From positions 12,852,001-12,916,000 of the forward strand of contig NC_133546.1 of the NCBI RefSeq assembly GCF_048773025.1: 64,000 bases of DNA, given 5' to 3'. Each line of letters opens with the position of its first letter. Position 1 is the first letter of the stretch. The notes under the pieces were generated by a model that was given only the letters and a program-made list of their open reading frames with translations, was not told the origin of the DNA and searched no databases. The DNA is from Camelus bactrianus (lineage: Eukaryota; Chordata; Mammalia; Artiodactyla; Camelidae). Below are positions 11,946 through 21,993 of this stretch, piece after piece. Both the position numbers and the translations under genes were made by a program.

Positions 11946-12107
11946 ATCAGCGAAAAGCAGCGCACACTCTATGAAGCGTTGGAACGCCAGCAGAAGTACC
12001 AGGACTCCCTCCAGTCCATCTCCACGAAGATGGAGGCCATCGAGATGAAACTCAGTGAGAGTCTAGAGCATGGAAGGAGTCCAGAGAGCCAGATGGCCGA
12101 ACATCAG
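11946..12107 (+). CDS. SYNE1: SYNE1 exon E4 (54 codons)
   Basis: Acceptor tccctttccctctttag|ATCAGCGAA has a good pyrimidine tract; the donor is CAT CAG|gtaaaa; phase 0-0. The peptide ISEKQRTLYEALERQQKYQ continues the helix from E3 and is followed by DSLQSISTKMEAIEMKLSES. It ends in a hydrophilic segment (LEHGRSPESQMAEHQ) linking to the next helix in E5. This is a long amphipathic coiled helix with regular Leu/Ile spacing, as expected of a spectrin repeat. E4 is the last exon before a 7.9-kb intron that carries the second copy of the 0.8-kb duplication. Confidence 0.96.
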
Positions 12108-15100
12108 GTAAAAAGAGTCATGACTTCAGTTTCCTGCATGATTAAATAGGTGCAGTCTTAGGGCTGATTGCTCAGCCAAGCATGTATTTAAGAGAGCAGG
12201 CTGACCTTTTTTTTCTGTATCGGTTGTTACAGAGTAAAAAGGATTCCAAGTGATTTCCAAGCGGTGGTTGTTTCCACCACCAGTTCAGGGAGAGATCTAA
12301 GAGGGGAAGAAAGAAATTCAGATCTTGATGTTGTTTTTTTACTTTCATCACACACAATGTATTTCCTTATAGTCGCCACATTATTTTTATTTTATTTTGA
12401 ACCACTGTTGTAAGAATAAAATGTACCCCCCCAACCCCCACCTCATCTACCTTCTCTGGGTATTGTTATTTGAAGAAACTTAGCCAGTGTGTGCCCAGCA
12501 CCTCCTCTTTATTACTTAAGAGAATACCTTTCAGGCTTCAGTGGGCAAAGAAGCGGTTGAAGAGTAACAGATTTCAAGTTACAGTCTTGTGGTTATCCCA
12601 GACTCGAGTCGTTCTTTAAAAGGTAAACTAGACAACCCTACAGCTTTACATGAGAAGCAGAGATGACTCAGGAAGATATTGTTAAAAATGCATCAAGCTA
12701 AAATGCACTGTAAATCAGGTGTACTTCAATGGAAGTTATTTTAGAAACAGATGCATGCTAAGAAAGTGCATAGATTAAAATCTAGTTAATGCTTTAGCAA
12801 CATTGTCAGATGTACTGTTAGTGCACAACCAGGTTTTACTGGGTCCAAGGGTACTGAGGCATGCAGTCACCTAAATATGTAGTCACCATGATACAGGAAG
12901 ATGCTCCCTGCCCCCGACCAGGAACACGTGACGACCCTGTCAGAGGCAGAGGAAAAGAAATATACTTTTAGATGCAAAAGTAAGAGCTATAAAAGCATGA
13001 TATGATGTATGTATCTATCAGATACTGGAAAATTTATCAGCTTTAAGAGTGAAACTCTGTACTTTATCTTTTCTCTACTTAACATTTTTATAGTTTTAAA
13101 ACCCAAGATAAACTTGGAATACAGTGCCTGTTCATGTGTGTAGTCTAAGATAAAACTGCATTCTTTTACAATATAGGACCTTGCAGTGTAACACAAAAAT
13201 GAGAACATTTCATCTAGAGATAGCATATTGAGAAATAGTGGTTTCAGGTTTCTGACACTCTTGTAACTTTTTAAAATAGAGATCCAAGTGTATAGCATCC
13301 ATTTTTAGGCCTTATTTTGGTAAAAACAACCTTCTGTGGGTCTTTCTGCTATCCTAAAGTCACCTGTAGTCCATCTGGCTTAGGGAGGGGGCTGTAAATA
13401 TTTAAAACTAAAATTAACTTTTGTTTACCTGGATCAAAACAATCATGAGGACACTCAGGGTCTTAGGTGGCTACTACCATGCTGTTTTTCCCAGAGCATC
13501 CCAGTCCTCTTTAACTGATACTCTGTTTTTCTAATTGTCAACAGCCACCTCACTGTCACCTGAAGGGGTTGTCCAGGTGGCCCCAATGTGCTCCCTGGGG
13601 CTCTGTGTGCCCTGCTGCCCACTACCCTCCACCGCCAACCTGTGCTTCACGGGACCTGGAGGGGCAGGAGAGCTTCCATCCATTTGGTTACAGCTTCCTT
13701 TTAGCAACCAAAAGGGATTTGTCATAAATTATCCAAAGGCCGGATTAGAGTGAATTTGATTGTCACACACTCGGATTATCAGAAGCCGACCTCCCAGGAG
13801 AGGGTTTACAGAATTGGACTCTCTCTACCTTTGGGTACTTTGGTATCACCTCCGCCTTTGTTCAAGGTTCATCATTCTCGTGTCCCAGGTGACAGACCAC
13901 AGCTCCCAAAGAGCTTTCCCAGGCCCCCCAGGATTTAGGAACTGCATGAAAGCAGGATCCCGATGGTCCGCCTTGAGCTTCCAGAGCTCCTAATTAAAAT
14001 GCAAATTAACTCCCAGTCACCAGCCTCACCCTGCCTCTCAGGCATTAGTATGAAGACACACACAAACTGCGTGTAGAGCAAAATTGTTATTATGTTCAAG
14101 GGATTTAATGGAGAAAACTGAGAATTGCACATTAATGCTGAGTGTTATAAATTGGAAATGAACCTGTTACTCTTCTTGTAATTAAGGCCAACCTCGTGAC
14201 TTTTGTCCCTTTTCTAAATTGGGAGCTAACAATTATAGCAGTGAGGAGATGTGGCTGATTCAATAATTAGCCATCATTTGAGCTTAACAATTATATTAAT
14301 GCTCTAATGAGAGGGGAAGCAATATAAATAATGTATAATTTCTCATATCATCACAAATCTAACATTTTCCATCTGACCTACTTTTGCTAACTTTTGCTGT
14401 CTGTACCTAAATTCTGCAAATTCTGGGACAGAGCTGCCCACATGAAAAGCTGATGGTGTCACAGTATCTAAATCGGTTCTTGACTTCTGGAATGATACTT
14501 TAAAAATCCCAAACACTATTATAGAATTACTATTTCTAAATTCCAGTGGAATGTGGATGAGAAATTCCAGTAGGCTTTTTGTATTTTCTAAAAGTTAGTA
14601 AAAAATACTTCAGTTGTTATTTTTTCTCCCCAACACTTGGAAGTATTTCCTGGAAGTATTCACATTTCTTTAAAGAACTAATATAATTCTTATATTTTTT
14701 CTCTAAACACTTGTCTAAATCCACTGAATTTGAGTGGAGTGCTATGCCTTTCCTGTTACCCTCTTTAAATTGTACCTTAGATTTAATTTTAAGACATTAA
14801 TGCAGTTCACAAGCAGACTTGTGGCTGTTGTTCTGAGTGTTAAGCCCTCCAATCGGGGCCTTCACGATCACGGGCAGCTCATGCCGTCAGGGCGTGTGTC
14901 GTCTTTGCCACACCAAACTCAGTGATGGTTAGTAGGCAGAGCTTGGGGGTTATTTTGGTTCTGTTTCTTTAATATATATAACAGCTCAAAGTTTGAAATG
15001 AACTGGGATGACGTAGACAGTTTTGAAAGTCACAGTGAAACTCACGTTTACTTTTGGTTTTGAACCAGACAGGAGCTCTGTGTTCTCCCCAGAGCGAGTC

Positions 15101-15277
15101 GTCTTAGAAAAGCTCAAGGTAGTTCTCTAAACCACGTACATCATGTACATGCCCTCCTTATAAGCACAAGTCAGGAGCCCAGAAAGGTGCATTTCATCTC
15201 CCTCTCTTTGATTTTGAGTCAGATGTTGTAGGGAAGCAGCTGGCCACCAGTGAAGACGTATTTGACTGCTGGATCTT

Positions 15278-15420
15278 TATGTTTTTTTTAATTGAAGTGA
15301 AATTCACATCACATGAAATTAACCGTTTTAATGTGTACAATTCAGTGGCTATTAGAACTTTCACAATGTCATATCAATCACTTCCTCTACCTGGTTTCAA
15401 AACATTTATGTTACCACAAA
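15278..15420 (-). mobile_element. L1M 3'-end fragment
   Basis: AATTGAAGTGAAATTCACAT, CATGAAATTAACCGTTTTAA and GTGTACAATTCAGTGGCTAT match the common mammalian L1M 3'-UTR motif in reverse orientation. Old, short and truncated. Confidence 0.7.
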
Positions 15421-15516
15421 AGAAAACCCCATGCCCCAGTAAGCGTGGCTGCTGGATCTTCCAGTTAAAAACTGCAGCAACCTTCCAGAAATGTTCACTC
15501 TCCCTTGAGAGTAAAC

Positions 15517-16315
15517 TGAAGCATGAGTGGAGAGGCTTGACTCCAACAGGATGAACATGGACAGTTCTAGGACCCCTAATTCTTTCATCATTTACTGCAG
15601 AATATTCAGAGAGCTGTTTTAGAACACTGAATTTGAAACGGAAGGTGGTAACTTCTCTGTACACCTGGTTGGTCTAATCCACTGAGATTAAGGCTTTTTT
15701 TTTTTCCTGGTTGATTCATGGTTCAGACACCTGCTTTATCTGTCATGAAGTAGACTTTATTTAACTATATGTGTTGAGCACCTACTCTGAGCACAGCTGA
15801 AATAGACAAACCTTTCATTAATATATAGTTAAAAAGTCTGCTTTAGGGGTGGAGTGAATTACCAGCAATGTGGTTGTGGATTACAGTAGGAGAAAGAAAT
15901 AAAAGGAGACTCTAGCCGTTTTTTTGAAGATAGAGATTTTGAAAATTTGAAATGATAGCAGGAGTGAGTAGGAGGCACTATAAATGTAAATGTGTGAAGA
16001 AAGGCATGGAGGAGAGAATGGGAACAAACGTGGTGTGCAGCAGTGAGGGGCTCTTATATAGAGGATCAGCGCAAACAAGACATAATGAGGTCACTCTAGT
16101 TATGAGGAAGCCCTTAAAACAGACCAGATGATATGAATTTTGTATTTTTGGCAATCAAGTACCCAAAAATGATTTTAGAAAAGTGGTAGAAAATAATTTA
16201 CTGGACAAAAAGCATTTTGAATGTATAACATAGAATAGTGGTCTGTAAATGTGTTACCATCCCATCAGAAAATATCCCAGCAAGTTCTATGTTGGAGATT
16301 GGTAATTCTAAAGTG
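15517..16315 (+). repeat. Copy B of the 0.8-kb direct duplication
   Basis: Partner of 1857-2659, 13.7 kb downstream. It starts about 100 bp after an L1M 3' fragment (15278-15420) and stops about 200 bp before an L1M body (16510-17745). It carries the same internal landmarks: AGGACCCCTAATTCTTTCAT, TGGTCTAATCCACTGAGATT and CTCTTATATAGAGGATCAGC. It lies in the E4-E5 intron, so the pair brackets E1 to E4. Confidence 0.8.
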
Positions 16316-16509
16316 CTTTGCAAACGTATGAAAAAGTATATAATTAAAAATGTGAAGAGTCAAGAATATGAAGAAGATGAACAAAATTGAAGGGTGTATC
16401 CTGACAGTGAGACTCACAAAGCTATAGTAATTATGATGGTGAGGTATTGGCACAGATGCCAAGTGGGTCAATCGAACAGAATTAGAAGCCCGAAGCACCC
16501 TCACACCTA

Positions 16510-17745
16510 CAGGGACACTTGGCTTAGGTCATAAATTGTACTGCCAAACAATGGATGAAAAATCATCTTTTCACTAAATAATACAGGATCAGTTAGCTAT
16601 CCATCCATAGGGGAAGAAAAGGATTTTGACCCCTACTTACACTGGACACAGAAGTTAAGCTTAGGTAGATTGTAGATCTAAATGTGAAGTTAAAAAAAAG
16701 TTTTAAAACAGTGTTTCTCAAAGTATCTGCGGTTTTCAAATTTTTTATTTATTTTTAATTTCTAACCCATCACAAACCAACGCTTTTAGTAAAATGAAAT
16801 ATTGCTTGGCTATTATGTCAGTGTAAAATTGCTATAAAAGTTTCTTAACATTTATTCTCTATCTTTATCTCATCATGACCTGGAGACAAACATTTTGCAG
16901 ACTGGTACCATTTCTTGGACCATACTTTGAATAGCATTCTCCTAGAAGATAACATGTGAGAATATATTCAAACAGGACACTGTAAGCTCTAACTTTTCCA
17001 ATGAAGCAAAATACTGATATATTAGACTACAATAAAATGAAAAGCTTCTGTTTATCAAAAGATATCATTAAGGAAGCCTTTACCCGTTAAGAGAGAGCTA
17101 CATCACAAAATGGGAGCAGATATTTGCAATACTCAGAACCAAAAGAAATACAGGCACTCCTATCCAGAATATGTAAGGAAAAGGAAAGACTCCAATAGAA
17201 AACGGGCAAAAGGTTTTTCACGGGCAGTCATAAAAAAGGATCTCCAGATAGCCAGCAAGCTTAGGAAGAGATGCTCAGTCTAACAAGTCATTAGGGGAAT
17301 GCAAATTGATGCTTCAGTGAGATGCCGCTATGAACCCACTAGAAAGGCTTAAATGAACAAGATCCACAAACCAGTAGAATACGATGCCATGATGAAAAGG
17401 GTCAGCTCTTTCTACATGAAACAGCAGGACTGTCGCAGTCATGGAGGAAGTGAAAGAAGCCAGACACAAAACGGTACATCAGGAATGGTTCCATTCTATG
17501 GAGCTCAGAAACAGGCAGAAGTGATGTATGACGTTTGGAAGTCAGTGCCATGGTGATCTCTGGGAAGGAGAGAGGTAGTAACAGGAGGAGGTCCAGGGGC
17601 TTGTAGCGTCCTGGGAATGTTCTGTTTCTTGATCTGGGTGCCAAGAGCATGGGTTTGTGCGGTTGGTAAAAATTCATACAGCTGCATGCTTATAGTCTGC
17701 ACTTTTATAGCTGTATATAATAATTCCAGTATAATAGTTCATTTA
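16510..17745 (+). mobile_element. L1M body, 3' part
   Basis: Phrases such as AATGAAAAGCTTCTGTTTATCAA, AAAATGGGAGCAGATATTTG, CAATAGAAAACGGGCAAAAG and GGGGAATGCAAATTGATGCT are the L1 ORF2 3' end. The 3'-UTR phrase GATCTCTGGGAAGGAGAGAG and TCTTGATCTGGGTGCCAAGA follow. It is heavily decayed and interrupted at about 16707-16941 by a hAT-type element. Confidence 0.75.
16707..16941. mobile_element. hAT-type non-autonomous DNA transposon inserted in L1M
   Basis: The ends look like imperfect inverted repeats: CAGTGTTTCTCAAAGTAT at the left and ATACTTTGAATAGCA at the right, preceded by CTTGGACC. This is the MER5/MER58 style of end (CAGTGGTTCTCAAAGTGTG). L1M sequence resumes on both sides. The exact subfamily is not decided. 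Confidence 0.5.
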
Positions 17746-17814
17746 AAAAGTCAATCGGACATGATGACACTCGATACTAGGGAAAGAAGGGGTTTTTTGT
17801 TGCTTTCTTTTTTC

Positions 17815-18850
17815 ATGTCTATTGAGAGCCCACTCTGAGGAGGCAATGTGCTTGCAGTGAAGCGTGCAGTCCTCTGAAGAGGTGAGAATTGTGCAAGTAG
17901 GGGGCGCGCTGGAAACTAGGAAATATTGACAGCTGTAAAGTCTGTGATTCTTGGTGTCATGATTGCCCCTCCTGAGCTAGGGCCTATTTTCCTAGCACTC
18001 CATTCAAATCCCAAATAAGAATTTCTCCTGTCAAGATTTCAGTTAACCAGGAAGTCATAAAATACAAAAAATGAGATGGTGTATAACTGGGAAGGATGTT
18101 AAGCAGGAAAACAGGGTGCTATTGATAGAGAATAATAGGGATTTTTTTTTTTTTAGAGTGGGCGGTCAGGAAAGGCCTCTCTGAAGATGTGACAATTAAC
18201 CTAAGGCTCAAAGGATGAAGACAGCGATCTCAGGCAGAGTGGGAGGAAGAGCGCTCCAGGGCTTTCAGGAACAGCATGTACAAAGGCCCTGAGGCAGAAA
18301 GCCCTGGGGGTCCTGGAGTAACTGAAGAAGACAGGAATGTAGTGAGCAAGATGGGAGCTTGGTCCAAGGGGCAGGCGAGGAAGGAGAGTGAGATCAGACA
18401 AGTACATTAATGAGTTTGAATTTTATTTTACAAGCAAGAAGCCACTAAGTATTTTACAGCAGATGAGTGAGAAGATCTGATTTACCTTTGTAAAAGGTCA
18501 CTCTAATTAATTCATGAAGAATAGTTTGGAGTGATAAGCGCGTAAGCGGTACTCCACCCAGTAGACCTTGAGAGCAATTCAGATAAGTTGGCTGTGACGT
18601 AGATGGGAGCAGAGGAGACATACAGCACACGTTTTGGAGGTAAAAGCAGTTGGACTTGGTGTTGGATGTGGTGACAGAAGGTATGAATAACTTCTAGGTC
18701 TCAAGCTTGGGCAATGAGAAGGGAAGTGAGTTTACTGGGTTTGGGAAGGCAGAGGAGGAAGCAGGTTTTTACACAGTAAGATGGAGATACCCATGACATT
18801 TGCAAGTTGAACATACAAGTATAAGATTTAGGGCTGATGTGTGGGTTAGG
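17815..18850 (-). mobile_element. L2 LINE fragment
   Basis: GGAAAGGCCTCTCTGAAGAT, GTACAAAGGCCCTGAGGCAG, AGATGGGAGCTTGGTCCAAG and AAGAAGCCACTAAGTATTTT follow the order of the L2 3' half read on the opposite strand. An ancient copy, diverged and with small gaps. An LTR-like element abuts it. Confidence 0.7.
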
Positions 18851-18866
18851 GATATACCTTTGTAAG

Positions 18867-19425
18867 TGTCAAGGAGAAAGAAATTTTCCTCTGCCCTTCT
18901 TGGTTCTTCTAGTGATCTAAGAATTAAATTGACATGAGACAGATAACAGGAGAAAATCAAACAAAATTTTAATAACATTTATAGAGGGGAGAGACCCAGG
19001 AAAAGTGAGTAACTCACCAAAATGGTTGAAACCCTCACCTTATGTATCATCTTCAGCTAAAGACAAAAGAGGATATTGGAGGGTGTGGTTTGGGACTTCA
19101 AATGGGAGGAAGGCAATTCATGTGGAGGTGGAAAAGCAGATGTTTGGTAAACATTTGTTTGCTGGGCCCCCATGGAGACAGTGGGACACAGAGTGAGTGG
19201 ACCTGATCTCTAAGAATTACCCCCAGCACATCCCACCCATTAATCTCTGGTGGGAGCTCTATTCCTGGAATAGGACCTGTATCTAAATTCTTCAGGCAGT
19301 TAAAGGGAAGGTCAAAGTTTTTTCCTGAGTCTTTTGGACCTTGGTTATTTTCAGCTCGAAATCATCTGCATGCCAGAGACGTTTTGGGGTGGCAACTTTT
19401 GTAAAGAAAGGGTTTACAGCTTTGA
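18867..19425 (-). mobile_element. Probable solo LTR fossil (ERV1-like)
   Basis: Read on the minus strand, the element ends with an LTR U5-type segment (TTTTCTCCTGTTATCTGTCT, GAAGAACCAAGAAGGGCAGA) and a terminal CA at 18867. The other edge is unclear. No internal retroviral sequence lies beside it, so a solo LTR is likely. It is diverged and therefore old. The subfamily is not assigned. Confidence 0.4.
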
Positions 19426-19981
19426 CAATGGATGTCACCTGGAAGAGATTGTGAGGCGAGAAAAGAAGGCCTGGAAATTAGCCCTGGAAAACTTCATATT
19501 TTAGAGATGGGGAGAGGAGAAAGATAAGGACAAGGTAACCACGTAGCAACAGATGACAGATTTTTCCTGTCTTGTGTCATGTGAGTTTGTGATTAAAACG
19601 CGGTGCTGTTTCAGACTTGGGGAAGTTCAGAGGGGGAAGAATGTTGAGGAAGGAAGTGATGCATTTTATTCTCAACACAGAATTGTGGACTCAGGCGTAA
19701 CTGAGCTTACCCCGTCTCCGATTACAGACGAGCCTGTTGAAAACCAGAAAGATTAGTTAACTTGTTCAAATCCATTTAAGTGACTGATACAGATGGTTCT
19801 GAAATCAAAAATCCCCTGACAGTCAGTCTGGTCCTGTCATTTTGAAATGTAGGTTATCGGCCCCCTATTTGCTGGTGAAACCACTTCCAAGTGAAGTGTC
19901 TTCTCTCATCTCAGACCACGGGAGGCTCAGCTAGCCTGAAAAAATGCCTACGTGAGTGTGATTCCGCAGTCTCTCCCACAG

Positions 19982-20176
19982 GCCCTGATGGATGAGATTC
20001 TCATGCTGCAGGAAGAGATCAGCGAGCTCCAGTCGGCCCTGGCGGAGGAGCTGGTGTCCGAGTCCCCGGAGTCCGACCCTGCGGAGCAGCTGGCCTTGCA
20101 GTCCACGCTCACCGTCTTAGCAGAGCGCATGTCCACCATCAAGATGAAAGCATCTGGGAAACGCCAGCTTTTGGAG
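19982..20176 (+). CDS. SYNE1: SYNE1 exon E5 (65 codons)
   Basis: Acceptor ccgcagtctctcccacag|GCCCTG; donor TTGGAG|gtaacg; phase 0-0. It encodes ALMDEILMLQEEISELQSAL, an acidic turn (SESPESDPAEQ), and then LALQSTLTVLAERMSTIKM ending in KRQLLE. This is two helices joined by a short acidic loop. It follows E4 directly in human nesprin-1. The third codon positions are strongly G/C (GAGCTGGTGTCCGAG...), unlike the AT-rich introns on either side. Confidence 0.96.
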
Positions 20177-20639
20177 GTAACGAGCAACCCTGAAGGTGCC
20201 CCTAGTGTCCAAATCAACTCTTACTGACACATGGGCTGCTTATGTGATCTCCACCCGGGAGAAGCTGGCATGTGTGTCAGGGTCGTGAATAGAGCCCTGA
20301 GTCAGTGGGTTAGGCAGGAATATGTCTTTTCACCCCTTTCTGACTCATTTCAGGCATGAAAAACAGACTGGGGACAGCAAGTACTCGGTAAATATGAGCC
20401 TTGTAAAGAATCATTGTAGAGGGCTTGCATAATGGTTCGCCATGTTTAAATAAAAGCATTTTATGAATAGGATTAATACTACTGTGAAGAATAAATCCCT
20501 AGTCACCATTAGGCAATTCAAGCACAGTGATTCATGGAAATATTCTTGTAGTTCTGGTGCTCATGTTCCTTAACTTTAAGATTATTCAGTAGTGAGAGAA
20601 GTTTTAGTCATGATATCGTGTGTGTTAAAAATGTTATTT

Positions 20640-20905
20640 TCCTGTAGTTGTTGTTTTTCCCTTATAATTCCTGGCCCTAAATGTATATGATGTTCATATT
20701 GTTATTCTTATAATTTACAACGTCTATGTCTCTGTATCTCTAGGGTCTAGCAGCTTCTCTGGCACATTATCAGTTATTATACGCACTTAATATTATTTTA
20801 TTTAGCTGCTGATTATACCATCATTCTGTTAACCATTGCCCTATGGTTGGGCATGTAGGTTATTTCTAGTTTTAGCCATTATAAAATTAGTCAAATCATG
20901 TAATC
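20640..20905 (-). mobile_element. L1M fragment (weak)
   Basis: CATTCTGTTAACCATTGCCC and GTAGGTTATTTCTAGTTTTA resemble the L1M 3' region in reverse. Weak and short. Confidence 0.4.
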
Positions 20906-21136
20906 ATATATTTTCTTGTTTTGAAGAAATTTAAAATCAACGTGTCTGCTCTGTTTAATCTCTATTTTAAACAATTTAATTTAAAAAATTAACTAAAAGT
21001 AAATAGATTATTAATGTAATAATTTTTAAAATAAAATATTTAGAGCATCTTAAGAATTACCTTTTAAATTCATTAATATTGTCCTTAATCGCTCTATGAA
21101 ACCCTTGTGGAATTTTGAAATGAAGTGATTGGCCTG

Positions 21137-21270
21137 GATTTTTTCCCAATTGAAGTACAGTCAATTATAATGTGTCAATTTCTGGTGTAGAGCACAATGT
21201 CCCAGCCATGCATACACATACCTATATTCATTTTCATATTTTTAATATAAATTATTTTTCATCACTAAAA
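21137..21270 (-). mobile_element. Cetartiodactyl/camelid L1 3'-end fragment
   Basis: CAATTGAAGTACAGTCAATT, AATGTGTCAATTTCTGGTGT and CATACCTATATTCATTTTCA match, in reverse, an L1 3' UTR typical of cetartiodactyls and specifically the camelid variant as I remember it. Compare the related end at 53765. Confidence 0.55.
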
Positions 21271-21574
21271 AAAAAAACCCGAGAGCTAACTAAAATTTTT
21301 GAATTTGATCCAGTGACACTGGGCCACCCCTTCCTGTAGAAGATCAGTTGCCTGAAATTGCGTGGTGCTGCCCTCCTTAGGTGGACCATATATGTGCTTC
21401 AGTTTGCCATAGTCCCCACCACTCCCTAAAATTTCCCAGACACTGAAGTCAGATATCCATTGCCATTTACCTAATGTCTTATGCTGTTGTTTTGTTCTAA
21501 TCCTTGACTAATTTCTATCATTCACGTTATCTGCCTTGTCCTGTAAGTGTATTATTTAAGAATGTTTAACTCTA

Positions 21575-21757
21575 CGCACACATTAAAACCATTGGAGAAG
21601 TTTTTAAAAAAAAGTTTATCTTGAGGCCGACCTCCAGAAAATCTGATTTACTGCTCTTTGATGTGGCCTAAGCCTAGGTTTTTGTTTTTGTTTTTGTTTT
21701 CTTAAGTTTCACAGGTGATTCTAATGTGCAGCCAGGGCTGAGAACCATCGCTCTACT
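21575..21757 (+). mobile_element. MER5A-like hAT element
   Basis: CACATTAAAACCATTGGAGA, then GGTGATTCTAATGTGCAGCC and GGCTGAGAACCATCGCTCT, with the inverted-repeat end typical of MER5A. Interrupted by a GTTTTT run. Confidence 0.6.
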
Positions 21758-21819
21758 GTATTGAATCCTAGTGATTTTATGTCAGGGCGACCTGTGTTCC
21801 ATTCTGCTTAATTCATTAG

Positions 21820-21993
21820 GAGAAGTTAAATGATCAACTGGAGGAACAGAGACAGGAACAGGCCCTTCAGAGGTATCTCTGTGAAGCCGAGGAGCTGGAC
21901 CACTGGCTCTTGAGCACGAAGGCCACTCTGGACATTGCCCTGGGGACACCTGAGGAGCCCATGGATATGGAGGCCCAGCTGGTGGACTGCCAG
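21820..21993 (+). CDS. SYNE1: SYNE1 exon E6 (58 codons)
   Basis: Acceptor ctgcttaattcattag|GAGAAGTTA; donor TGCCAG|gtacaa; phase 0-0. The peptide EKLNDQLEEQRQEQALQRY leads into EAEELDHWLLSTKATLD. The Trp in DHWLLSTKATLD is the conserved helix-A Trp of a spectrin repeat. It ends EEPMDMEAQLVDCQ. Human has DSWLLSTKATLD here, so Ser to His next to the Trp is one of a few substitutions in an otherwise conserved block. Confidence 0.96.

Larger units (their letters stand above)
12108..19981. other. Intron E4-E5 (7.9 kb)
   Basis: Contains an L1M end, duplication copy B, an L1M body with a hAT insert, L2 and an LTR-like element. 12108-15270 has no recognised repeat; 14120-14400 is AT-rich with several TAATTA/ATTA cores and may be a conserved non-coding element (inference). 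19430-19980 shows nothing recognised. Confidence 0.55.
20177..21819. other. Intron E5-E6 (1.6 kb)
   Basis: Contains weak L1M, a camelid-type L1 3' end and a MER5A-like element. 20930-21100 is very AT-rich. Confidence 0.6.
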
